A stretch of 64,000 nt of DNA from Macrocybe gigantea (lineage: Eukaryota > Basidiomycota > Agaricomycetes > Agaricales > Callistosporiaceae): the NCBI GenBank assembly GCA_011319805.1, contig SJRY01000234.1:372001-436000 (forward strand), in the 5' to 3' direction. The notes under the pieces are model-generated. The model saw only the letters and a program-made list of their open reading frames with translations, had not been told where the DNA came from and did no database searches. Below, in pieces: positions 43,728 to 55,014 of this stretch. The position numbers and the translations under genes were made by a program. How positions within the stretch are numbered: position 1 is the first letter of the stretch; every line of letters begins with the position of its first letter.

Positions 43728-46346
43728 CTATCTTCGCCTGCTGCCGCCAGCCTTCGCCCTCTTCTTCCTCCTCTGACCCGCTTCCAAGTCGAAGGCACTC
43801 TTTGCGCCCTTCTGTTGTTCAGGTCTTCCTCTCGTGTTCGACTCGTGCTTGGTCTTCAACACACCAATTTTTTGGGGTCGTGCCTCCTTCTTTGCAGCGC
43901 GAATAGCGGCGTTGACAGCCTTGCTTTCTCCAGCTTCCTCCTCCAGTGCAGCTTTCCTCCGTTTGGCTTTTCGGGAAAGCCCTGCAGTCTTGTCTCTTTT
44001 CAGCTAGAAAGACCATAAATCACTGAATGGCCGCAGGACAATAGGACAACGTACATTGTCTTTACCCTTCGCCTTTGAGGCCTGTTCTTTCAATGCGGTA
44101 AACCCTGCTTCATACTGAGATCTACTTATGGCTATGAAAAAAGCGGAAACAAATTTAGACAGCGGTATAGGTAATGGTGGCAGGCAATTTGACCTTTTGA
44201 TCGTTCTTTGTCTTTTGATGTCTGGAACCATGTCCGAGCAGGTCTGGAATAGATTTCTTCTTCGTACTGCAGCATGTTTTCCCCTTTCTTGACCGCCATC
44301 TCCGCATTTCGAAGCTGCGAACTGTTTCAATAACATAGAAATCATGGGTAAAGCACGTCTAGTACCTGTCTTTCCTCCTTCTCGTCTTGCAAGACTGCGT
44401 GAACTTCGTGCCTCAATTCCTCCAACTTCTTAACCCACTTGATAACGACTTCGTTAGGAATAATACGATGGCGTATGCTGTCTGCATCCGTCGCATGTTT
44501 CATGGCCGTTTTCAGCATCTTACGATCTCCTTCCCCAACAAGCGTAGTCGATCTGGTGCGCATTAGACGGAGTTGAATATCTCATCAATGTTACTTACCG
44601 GCCTTTTCGTCCTGCACGAGCTGTCCTACCAACTCTGTGTAAGTACTGAGCTAATTGCCCAGGCATATCATAGTTTATGACGGTTTCAATGCCTTTGATA
44701 TCAAGGCCTCGGGATGCCAAATCGGTAGCCATTAGGAAATCTACAGAACCATCTCGAAACCGTCGCAATGCTTGCAGACGCTGGATGCGACGTGAATGGA
44801 ATGGTATGATGAAGGAAAGATATAAGCAGACCTGTTCTTGGGAAAGATCACCGTGGAGCTCGTCACATGTCATTCCCAATAGACCGAAGACGATTCGCAT
44901 CTGATGTGCTAACTTCTTGCTCCGAAAAAAGATGATGACACGCGATCTGAATGTCCGTTTGCACAGGGCAACAAGCATCGCAGAGCGATCGTTTTCCTTT
45001 GTCGTCCGAACTCGAACGAACTCCTGTATGAGACCCTGGGCTGTGCTTTTTTTGGGATCAACGAACAGTCGCACCGGTTTCCGCAGCGACATCCTTACAA
45101 GCTCGTCCACAGAATCTGTCATCGTTGCTGAAAAAAGCAATGTCTGACGCGATGTGGGACAAGACTTGATAATTTCCGACAATTCATCAGAAAATCCGTC
45201 CGACAGCATTCGATCAGCCTCGTCTAGAACAAGGATATCCAACGCTTCCAAATGGAACGACGGTGAGTTATGAAGGTGGTCTATGAGACGTCCCGGTGTA
45301 GCGATGACGACATCTGGACGTAAACGGAGATCAGCCTCCTGAGCTTTGAGTGAGAGGCCGCCTGGAAAAAAAAAAAGCCGTTAGGGGATAAAAAAGAATT
45401 TAAAGACTCTGACATACCAACTACCAGGCTGAAGCGAATATCGGTGTGGGTTGCCAATTTCTTGCCAACCTCATAGCACTGTATAGCTAATTCTCTAGTG
45501 GGAACTAAGACCAAACATCTTGTCGCGGCAGTATTTTTCCCTTTCTCCCGATATAAAAGTCGTTCGAGCATTGGAATCATGAAAGCAGCCGTTTTACCCG
45601 ACCCAGTGATAGCATTGCCAACCACATCCTTTCCAAGCAGAGCTACAGGAACGGTGGCCGTTTGGATTGGTGTGGGTTGTGTGAACCCAAGGGCGGAGAT
45701 GGCTTTAAGGATGGGTCGCGATAAGTTCATCGTCAAAAATGAGTCGTGGGTCTTGCTGGGAACTGATTCTGAGGCGAAATAGGCAGCCTTGCGCTCCTTT
45801 TCTGCCTGCGTTTCGACATCTGACTCTTCGTCAGAGCCTGATACATAAATGTCATCCCCGTCGTCGTTATCCAAACTTGAGGAGCCATTGTCTCCAGAAT
45901 CCGAGCCTTGGCTTTCCCCCGATTCTTCTTCAGCAGCCGCTTCATCGTCCTTGTCAGTGTCGGGCTCTTGATCACTATCCGCTACTATTTCGGAATCATC
46001 GCTCTGTTGCTCTTCCGATTCTTCGTCATCGACATCCCTTTTTCGTTTACTTGCGTTGCGGCGGGCGATAATGTCGTCTACAGATATTGGAGCCTGGAAA
46101 AAGTTCCATTAAGATTGCGAGCGACGCTTCAGATAATGACACACTTACCGGTTTGGCTCCCTGCTTGATAATGTCGTCAAGATTAGCGTGAGCCGCATGA
46201 ATCTCTGCGTAAGGATCCCCAGACGCGTCGAAATAGAATTCGGGATCGAGACCATCTTCCTCAAACTCATATTTGGATGTTGTTCTGGATTTCGGGACCG
46301 GAGCATCCTCGCGGTCAGAGTCTATAGTCAACACATAGTCTGCCAT
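43728..46346 (-). CDS. DRS1: DRS1/DDX27, DEAD-box RNA helicase of 60S ribosome assembly
   Basis: A nucleolar ATP-dependent RNA helicase needed for maturation of the large-subunit rRNA. The ATG at 46346 ([14 protein letters not shown]) is chosen because the upstream in-frame codon is GTG. An acidic N-terminal region leads to the helicase core: [20 protein letters not shown] (Q motif), [18 protein letters not shown] (motif I), [10 protein letters not shown] (DEAD), LLFSATM (SAT), [20 protein letters not shown] and [15 protein letters not shown] (motif VI). The C-terminal extension is Lys/Arg-rich ([31 protein letters not shown]), as in Drs1 but not in other DEAD-box subfamilies. Several introns. 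Confidence 0.96.
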
Positions 46347-46577
46347 TGGGTTATCAGACAAATGAGCGGACGGACGGATTCTGTCTCCTCTCACTGGCGG
46401 TCGCTTCGTAGTTTAAAAAAAAATGTTAACAAGGATTACGTAAGTTAAGAAAGCGACATTGAATGCAGTTTGTATTTGGGCCGTAAAATGGTACAGATAT
46501 GTATGGTTACATTGACGTGGGTATCATGAAGAGCAATAGCAGTGGGTGTGCCCACCGCCCAGTAAATGCGGATAATT

Positions 46578-49500
46578 TTACCAGAAAAACAATTTGCGCA
46601 AAATAGCCACATTCGGCGGATTTGGTGCCGAGTTGGAATTCAGGACGGGCCTATTGTCATCGAAATCCGAAGGCAAAGCCATTCTCGATTTCTGCATCTG
46701 TTAAAGATCAGTATCTTGACACCATTGCTGTGAAAGAATGGGCGCACCTCTAGACTCATGACTGGTCGTTTTACGAATAACTCTCGAATTGTGCTGCGCT
46801 CTGGGAATCTATATTCTGGTGCGTCCTTGCACTGCGCCTGGCATTGAACCGTACTGCTGATGAATCTCCCCATCATGTTGAATTTTCCCCAGTGTATTTT
46901 CGTTGGATCGCTTGGACTGAAATCCTCGTTGCCTTCATGGGCCTTGATGAGATCAGATATATGAACCTCACTATGTAAGGTTGCGAATGAGAAAATGTTT
47001 GGACAATCAAGTCTTGTACGTACAGTGCGGGAATGCATGGGCCTTTTGTGTTTCTCAATGCAAGGCGATACGCTCGATGAGACCGGATTTGCTGGAGAAG
47101 GACATCCCATGATTGAAAGTTCTTTGCTTGCTCCGGCGATTTCGATTTAAACTGTTCCATGGCATCATCGCCGGCCAACGCGGCAGCATTTATACCAGCC
47201 ACAAATGCACGAAGAGCGGAATAGTTATTCAAGACTCGCAATCGATGCGCAATTTCCACGAATTTCTCGATTTGCTTCACGCGTGCCCGAGACCTATCGT
47301 GGCACAGAATAAGAGAAACAACCCTAGGAAATCAAGTCACGAAAGAAGTAAGAGACAGCAGATGTGGAAGACTTGCCAGTCGGCCAAATGGTTTGACACA
47401 GAGTTGAAGGCGGTGATGGGCTCCTTTTCATCCTTTTTACCTGGGACAAAGGTATAGAAGAGCCAATGGCGAGGCTGGAAATTTCATGAATCAGGAAGCG
47501 CTCATAGAGTACGGCATCAAAGCGACACACCTTGATGTCCAGAAACAGCTTCACCTCCACTCTTGTTATTTCCTGCGCTATCTCGTCGGGGTCCACCGAT
47601 AACACTTCTTGGGCGAGTTTCACCAAGTCCTTGATTTGTTGCTTGTCTGACGAGTCCACAGGTTCGGCTTGAGCAGGGTTTGGCAAAGATCCTGTCGCGA
47701 GTATCAAGGGCAGCGGCAGGCTTGTTTTGCGTTCTCTCGATATTGGAGTCACTTCCACACGTTTTTCTCGCCCAGACACCGGTGAGTTTCCTGGGGCTGG
47801 CACTTCGGCTTCTGAAACGTGATTGTCATCGTCATCATCCTCGTCATCTTCGTCAGTCTCCTCCGCAGGGACGTCTGTTTTAAATGACCATAAAGCATCC
47901 CCATCGACTAAAGTTGGGACCATCTCTAGAAATCTAAGAAATTCAGAGCCGTAGTGAAGTAGGTATGTTTTCGAGATGATTGATTTTATCAGCGCTGAAA
48001 GGGCGCCCGCTGTGCCACGCACAGCGAAATCGGACGGGTAATCTTTAATCCATTGCTCGAGAAGGCTACATATTCTGAAAGACGATACGGGTCAGATGGG
48101 CACTAATTCGATGCTAGTGCGCAAAATACCGCATTTGGGCGTAACACGCAAACATTGGATCACCGGATGGGTTGTCAAGTAGACGCATCCTTTTCTGCAT
48201 GGCGAGTAGAACGCTTCGAGGGCTAGCAAACCGTCGATATGTAAGGAGAAAATGGTTAATGTATGCAGGATCTGTGAACGAAGGTTTGAAACTCTGATGT
48301 TGAGGGACTTTTCGCACTAACCGTCTCCGCTGACGGTCAAAAACAGCAGCTTGTCCAACAGCTCGTCAAGTGTGGCCCACTGCGCCGGTCGGCTGCACAA
48401 CATCAATGACGGCCGAACTTGTAGCGAAAATGAAACTGAAACCTACGAAGCCCGTTCTCGTCCATCGTTGGCTGGGCTAATGTTGTCCGAGGTATGTGCC
48501 GACTCGACGTGACCACGAGAGGAATCTGCGCTGCCATTTTTCCTAACTTCCTCGACGCTATTCACAGGCCACGGTTGCAACTTTGCGTTTTCCCGATCAG
48601 CAGGAATATGAAGAGGTTCAAATGCACTTGTGGACGTTGTGGACGGTTCAGGTGTTTGGGTGGGATTGACAGGCAGTGCGGGCGGCGGCAGCGGCGGCGG
48701 CGGATCTCGATTACCGACATTACTCGAGATGGTTGGCTGGGAACCTATCGGCGTGGCATTTTGTGATGTTTCCCATAAAGGGGGAGGGATGAGGACATCT
48801 GGTGATGCTGGATTTCGATAACCACTGTCCACTTCACTTCGGCTGGTTCCTATATGAAAACGTTGTTGGTAAGAATGAAGGGATTGAAGACATAAGATAC
48901 CAACGTCTGTGTCGGAAGACCGCCTTCAATATCCATTCAAACGTGCGCCTCATTTTCTCTTTGCCAGGGTCCTGCGTTTTCGCCACCTCGACAAGGCCAA
49001 CATCATACTGTTGAAGAACCTCGAGAGCTTTTTCCGGCTCTATTTGCCGTCCAAGGTCTGACTTGCAGGATAAGACGACGATAGGGAGTTTCAGAGCGTG
49101 GTATAAACCTGAAAAGAGAATAGTGTTTCGGTGCGCCCGATGTTTTTAAATGGACGCGATGGTACTGACGAAGAAGTTCTTCAACGGGGCGGAATGAGAC
49201 CGGGTTCGAGGAATCGTAGCATATGATCACGCCATCTATTTTCAGCGACCGGTCAGACAAGAGAGATAACACCGGCGGTGAGAAAGTTTGAGGAACGCCG
49301 ATTTCTAGGACATGAAGAGCGCAATCTAAGGAGCCTTCAGTGCGGCTTACCCTCCCGACGCGACGTGAATCTGTCCAAGCATGAAGGATAGAGTCGAAAG
49401 CAAATAGAGTTGCAACTCACAATTCAGCGACATTCCGCTGGAATGACGAAGAGTAGAAATGGTCGCTGATTCTGTCAGGCCGTAACCCCTCAGCCCTTTC

Positions 49501-50410
49501 CGGATGACGACGGACTTGCCAGAACCGGACATCCCAATGACCGCAATGGTGACGGTCCGTCCCAATCCGCTTTCAAGCTGTGCAGGCTCAATGATAGAAC
49601 ACAACTTCTGAGAAGATCGCTGCTCACATTCGCCGCTTGGGTATTTATAGCCGCTAGACGTGCGGGATTGCCGTGCATTCCCAGACTGCCACTGCGGACC
49701 CGACCAAAGAGAGAGGAATTGACGGTGCCTGGTAGGGAGTGCAGTGATGATACAGATTGTTGTCGCGGAATATCTTCCTTCGTACTCGACTTGGAGGTGG
49801 CGCTGGCAAGGCTGTTTGAACTGGACGACGCTGCCAGCGCGGCCGAACGTGAAGGCAGCGGAAGTTCACCTCCACGGATGATGGGCCTTCCGGTATCCTG
49901 ACTCTTAAGCGAAGTACGTGGATAGCGCTCGACAGCATGGACCAACACGTCCGACCTCTCCACGTCAGAGTCGCCATAGTAGGCGGAACTCCGACGCCCT
50001 CGAGAGGAGCCGACGCTGAACCCGCGATTCCGGCCTATATAGTCCGAGACATTTTGTGCATAATTGCTTCGCAACGGGTTGGAACCTGACGCGGCCGAGT
50101 TTGCATCCGATCTTAGAGTAACCAACACGGCATGTTGTTGGTCGCGCCCGCTCTGGACAAACGAGTCGACGGAGAGAGACTTCCTGAGAGCATAGGTCGG
50201 CGAGAGGGTCGGTGTGGGAGGCTTCTGGAAGTCAGGCTGCTGAGGGGAGGTAAACGCGGTGGAAAAGGACTCGGCGAAGGAAGGAGTGGGCGAGAAGGGT
50301 ACGGATTTTGGATCATCCGGCGGAATGGAGGGTGAAAGTGCAGCAGAGTGTACGTCGTCTGGCATTTCGAGAGGAGGCAAAGGAGGTAAAGAAGGAAGAA
50401 GGGGAGACAT
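46578..50410 (-). CDS. RasGEF (CDC25-type) fused to an N-terminal Ras-like GTPase domain
   Basis: This large protein activates a Ras-family GTPase. From the start at 50410 (MSPLLPSLPPLPPLEMPDD) it has a long Ser/Pro-rich tail and then a Ras-like domain. The P-loop is VIGMSGSGKSVVIRKGLRG; the later blocks are VIICYDSSNPVSFRP and LPIVVLSCKSDLGRQIE. A second disordered linker carries a polyproline stretch (PPPPLPPPALP). The RasGEF N-terminal module follows (YINHFLLTYRRFASPRSVLL) and then the catalytic domain (KQIEKFVEIAHRLRVLNNYS, NPPNVAILRKLFFW at the end). In the Ras-like part the G3 position reads LEIG instead of DxxG, and G4 reads CKSD instead of NKxD, so GTP hydrolysis is doubtful. About nine introns. 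Confidence 0.9.
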
Positions 50411-50508
50411 GACTATTGTGGCGACGAGCGTTATGTGTTTTGAAGGAGAAGAAGTAGGCACATGGAGTGGATCGAGTTCAAAAGTGCTCGTGCCTGACCA
50501 AGTCCATC
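50411..50508. promoter_or_regulatory. Compact divergent promoter, RasGEF and SurE-like gene
   Basis: Only 98 bp separate the two start codons, so both transcripts must start inside or very near this stretch. No obvious TATA box was seen. Confidence 0.5.
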
Positions 50509-51882
50509 ATGCCCGTCGTATCGAAGCCAACCGTCCTCCTCACCGTAAGCCAATTTCCATTGTCACCCTTCTCTCGTGGCGCTCACAGATATCAGAACGA
50601 CGACGGCCCACCAGATGCCAAGGAGTCTCCGTATATATTGGGACTCTATCAACATCTCACAGAACAGCTAGGTCATACGCTTGACGCCTTGGTCAACATT
50701 CCAACCTCATGAACATTCTTGCACCAGGCTGGGACGTTAAAGTCGTCTTGCCCAGTTCGCAGAAATCTTGGATTGGTTGAGTCTGCTCCTCCTGCCTGCC
50801 CCCCTTTGCCCCTCTGACCGCCCACGCCAGGGAAGGCGTATCACATCAAGGAAATCACCCACGGTCATTTCTTCTATCCAAAGCAAGATGGGACAGGAGA
50901 CATAGAAACGCACCCAAGGCCATTGCGGGCTGACGAACTTGTACGTCACAGAGCATGGGACTCTCTCTACGTTCTCAACCGCAATATATAGGCCGAATGG
51001 ATCCTTTTGGACGGCGTATGATTGATCAGCACTCTGTACATTCAACTTGTCCTTGACCCCCACCTACCAGACTCCAGCAACCTGTGCCAATATTGGCCTA
51101 CACAACATCTATCCCGGACAAATCGACCTTGTTGTAAGTCTCCTTCATTAGCTGCATTTTCCGTCTGTTACTCAGCCGATCAGATTTCTGGGCCGAATTT
51201 AGGACGAAATTCATCAGGCATGTGTCCTATGGCTATTCTACTCTGTGGTACCAACCCTCGCCCACCTAGCTGCATTTGCTTTATCTTCCGGTACTATTGG
51301 GGCCGCCATGTCATCATCTCTCTCCAAGACGCGGTCCATCGCCGTCTCCTACGGCACAGTCCTCCATCCTACTCCTACTTCCTTATTCGAGCCAGCCCAT
51401 GATCTGGCGTGTCGGATCATTTCGTATCTGTGGAATAATTGGGGCACGGATGAAGGTGGCCTCCGTCAGGGGGGGAGATAGACCTCTACAACGTCAATAT
51501 CCCCTTGGTAGACGGCCTTTTGGCCGAGAACGGTCTAGAGATATGCTGGACTGAACTATGGCGAAATTCGTATGGTCGACTTTTCAAACAGATACCAGAA
51601 GCAGAACGGTCTAGGCAATTCGTACAAGCGGCGGGTCCGGACGCCTTGACTAGCTACCTCGAGCCCGCTCAGGATCAAAATTCGCGTACTCCCGAACGAC
51701 TCAAGTTCAAGTTCGCCCCGGACATGAAGGAATTGATCACGCCATCGCCCTCGATCCTGCCTGAAGGATCTGATGCGTGGGCCTTACACCAAGGTTGGGC
51801 GAGCATTACCTCTTTGAGGGCAAGCTTCGCAGAGCCTCCAGTTCACGGCGAAATGGAAAAGATACGGAAACTCAAACTTTGA
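50509..51882 (+). CDS. SurE-like phosphatase (survival protein SurE family)
   Basis: A metal-dependent nucleotidase/acid phosphatase of the SurE family. Joined exons give MPVVSKPTVLLTNDDGPPDA, with the adjacent aspartates that bind metal. Then come ESPYILGLYQHLTEQLGWDV, VISGPNLGRNSSAAFALSSG and TIGAAMSSSLSKTRSIAVSY, all SurE hallmarks. Introns are numerous; 51218-51269 starts with GC and is the only way to keep the frame. After GGLRQG the frame breaks at a run of seven G (51469-51475). One more G would continue into EIDLYNVNIPLVDGLLAENG. The C-terminus runs WALHQGWASITSLRASFAEP. There is no tubulin-tyrosine-ligase domain, unlike yeast Pby1. Confidence 0.9.
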
Positions 51883-51939
51883 ACATCTACATGACGATTC
51901 AGTCCATGAATATACCAATACAGTACCAATATCTACTTT

Positions 51940-53804
51940 CTACAGGAATAGCATCGTGGATAATGTCATTAGCAGCGTCCATGTGGCAACAGCAAATAGA
52001 GATGATCGCTGTCCTCGTCGTGAATCATTTGACACTCGGCCTTTAATAAGTTGCTTGCGATAAACCTTGAGCGAGTTGATGCTCCAAGAAGCATCCTGAG
52101 ATGAGCACAAAATGAGCTGGGAAACCAAAAGGATAAGGGCACAGACCGCAAAATTTGACGGATCCATCAGTCGCTCATCACATGTCCCTGGACATCCCGA
52201 GGTAGCGTAAGAGTTGCCGGCCCAGTCACCTATATGAGTATCAGAGTCAAGGAATAATCCTGTAGTCATTGCGTTCGTACCACAAAACGTAATGTCTGGC
52301 AGGAGAGAACATGAACGCGTACTCGTCGAGTCAACTGATCTACACTGACCGAATATGATTGAGTGGTTCACGAAGTATTGCGAAGGATTGCATGATCCTG
52401 GCTCAAGAACTGCTGAAGGTACACCCCAGCTTGAGGGGTCCGGACTTCCTTGAAGGATGTCTTGCGGAATTGCAGCTCGATAGAAGGACCCTGTTAAAGG
52501 AGTGACGTTTCAAGAGTGTTTCGGAGCTCTAGATCGTCGACACGCACAAACTGCGATACCGTTCTCGTCCCACTTCATTGCAAACACCCCGCCACCTTGG
52601 GAGTCGAAGTATGGTCCGTACGAAGCTCTACTCCATTCGGTGACACCACAACCGGAATTTTGATTTATAAGCCCATTACACTCTAGGTTGTCCACCCCAT
52701 TTTGTTGCTGGCAAGAACATGAACCCTACACCCAACATGCAGAAATAGGTCGAAGACTCGCCACTATGGTGCCAGTGAAATTGGCATCAGGAGTGAGTCG
52801 GCAGCCTAGACGTGCGATAGGCTCGACATTTGGCAAAGAGTAGAATTGAAGGCTTACCGGGACCTGTATGCCAAGCAACTTGGTTATGTTGGTTGTCGTG
52901 AACACCTTCTATGATATCGATTTCCCCAGTCTTGGGGTATCAATGAGCAGACTATTATAAAAGAACGCCCGCAACGATCTTACATATGGCCATGACCCGG
53001 CGCCTAGCGTCCAGAATGCAGGCCAGACGCCTTGAGACCTAGTCAGTACAATTAACGTATTGTGGCGGCACAGCAGACCATACCACAGCCCCATGGAGCT
53101 CTGTTGAGATCCAAAATGAACAATCCAGAGTTGTACTGAGCGTAGCTTGAAATGCGAACGCTGGGCGCAAACCCGCTTAGATCAGCCGGTGATAAAAGAA
53201 AAGCACGGTATTTTTACCTTTCTCTAAAGACGCCACGATCCAGCCAAGTGGTATTGTCGCCTTTCATAATAACAGTCCCATCATCCTCGACATATGCGAG
53301 CCCTTTGGCAAAGCCGTTGAGCGATTCACGTAGCTAGGTGCTCGCAGTTAACGTTTGCGAAACCGGGCGATGGTAGCGGTATATCTCTTACGTGACATGC
53401 CCACTAGGATAGATTGTCAGCTCTTCAGTATTGTAGACAGTGAAACACGAGGCTCACTTGGTGGGGTCGGAGTCATTGTAGAAGTCAAAGCGACTGGGAC
53501 ATTGTGAATTTGGTTTTCCACGAGAAGTAACCTGTTAAAAGACCTACTCGAAAAAGCTCTTCCCTGAATATTTGTCCTGTAGCAGCCACAGGAATGTCGA
53601 CCCGTCCGGATTTGTGTTCAAGTTGCTCCGTTTGTATTTAAAACTTCGTCTCCAGCTGTCGGCGTTTGGACTGTCATTGAGCGGTGGAGAGTACGGAAAG
53701 ATGGAATGATTTGAAAAATTGACGTGTATTCGTGACGATGGGGACGGCAAGACTGCAGATGTTTGGATGGCCAACAAGAACAGCAGCAATAATGAGCGAC
53801 ACAT
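51940..53804 (-). CDS. Glycoside hydrolase family 16, secreted beta-glucanase, probably GPI-anchored
   Basis: A secreted endo-beta-glucanase, likely acting on 1,3(4)-beta-glucans of the wall. The signal peptide is MCRSLLLLFLLAIQTSAVLP. The mature protein has FDFYNDSDPTN (reconstituted by splicing), YVEDDGTVIMKGDNTTWLDR and WPAFWTLGAGSWPYTGEIDI. The catalytic GEIDIIEGVHDNQHNQVAWH holds the E-x-D-x-x-E motif. Disulphide-rich blocks follow (NLECNGLINQNSGCGVTEWS, GNSYATSGCPGTCDE). The end is a Ser/Asn region and a hydrophobic tail (FAVATWTLLMTLSTMLFL), the pattern of a GPI-attachment signal. Many introns of 45-60 nt. It converges on the SurE gene with 57 bp between stops. Confidence 0.94.
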
Positions 53805-54047
53805 TGAAGAAAGTGAGGAAGAGGTATCAGTGGTATAACGGCTGGAAAGCCGGATGCAAATTTATGTGATCGTTGGAGCAGTCGTGGTCGGCGTGAGGCG
53901 CAGCCTCGGCATTTCCACACGTGGCCATCGCGTGCATGGCTGGCACCGTGTCATGATCATTCAAGTTTTTGGGTACATGGGCATACACGTAGCAGTATAG
54001 GCATGATCAAGAAACTAAGGAGATAACAAAGAAACGCCTCCACAACT

Positions 54048-54869
54048 CTAACGGTAGCGACGCAAACTGAGAGTGTTGTGTCGCTTCCAGGTCGAACGAG
54101 CGGGTGCGTGATTGTGCAAATGTCCCTTGCCCAGACCGCGGTTCTAAATGGTGGCATTAGAAGGCGACCAACTCTCACACGAAATGTTACTTGCCTTTTT
54201 GCCAATGCTGGTAAGACCACGAGCCTCCCTGCGCTTGTGTACGGCATTGACTATCCAGTTGATTCTCGGATCCCGGCGGATCTGCATTATTCTCTTTCAG
54301 TATCGGCCAAGACAAGGCGACTTGGGCTACTTACAGCTTTGTGGCTGGGATCGACCAGAATGACCTCGTAGTATTTGTAGACACCATCTTGGTTGACCCA
54401 ATACGAGTTGAGAACCCGCAGATTGCCGCATCTTCTACCAACACGCTCCTCCGCGACACTCCTCAAACTACGTTGAGGCTTGAGGTGGTTAACACCCTGT
54501 CGAACGGGTTTACCGTAGGTTGCACCTATTCAATTCGTATTCAGCCGGATGAACGCTCTAAACTCATATCCTGCTCACCCTTTGGGACGTGCTTCTTGCG
54601 ATTGCCACGGCGGACGCGAACACGGTAGATAACGTAGCCCTGCTTGGCCTTATATCCGAGGCGACGGGCCTTGTCTGGACGAGACGGTCGAGAGGCGCGG
54701 TGAATGACGTTGAGTTGACGGTACTCCCAGCACCTAATGAGTAGACGGACGGTTGATGGACAATCGGCGACGCTAAAGTTGCCCGGTCTCACCTGACGCG
54801 AAGGAGGAAACGAAGGACATCGGATTGTTTTTTCTTGTAGAGCTCGCCGATGTATTTGTATGCACCCAT
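54048..54869 (-). CDS. RPL15: 60S ribosomal protein eL15
   Basis: A core protein of the large ribosomal subunit. The start at 54869 gives [20 protein letters not shown]. Next are [40 protein letters not shown] and [20 protein letters not shown]. Later exons give [40 protein letters not shown] and [20 protein letters not shown]. The last exon is [20 protein letters not shown] and [11 protein letters not shown]. The product is about 204 residues, as usual. The final intron (54144-54194) starts GCAAGT: a GC-AG intron, required to keep the frame between GKK and NRGLGKG. A GT donor two bases downstream would break the protein. Confidence 0.97.
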
Positions 54870-55014
54870 GTTGCGCCTGCGATTGAGAAAGTGTGAGTGA
54901 GCGCTGTTCGCTGTGCTGCAATGTCCAAATTAGGCGAGGAGGCTTGCCACGAACTATACAGTATCACCGGCTAATCCCGAATACCAGGATCTCGTTTACG
55001 TAAGATATTCGATC

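Noticed and set aside
46347..46394. Extended DRS1 N-terminus from a GTG at 46394
   Set aside because: GTG is not a normal start in fungi, and the ATG at 46346 fits.
50411..50461. Extended RasGEF N-terminus from 50461
   Set aside because: It begins with GTG; the ATG at 50410 starts the protein.
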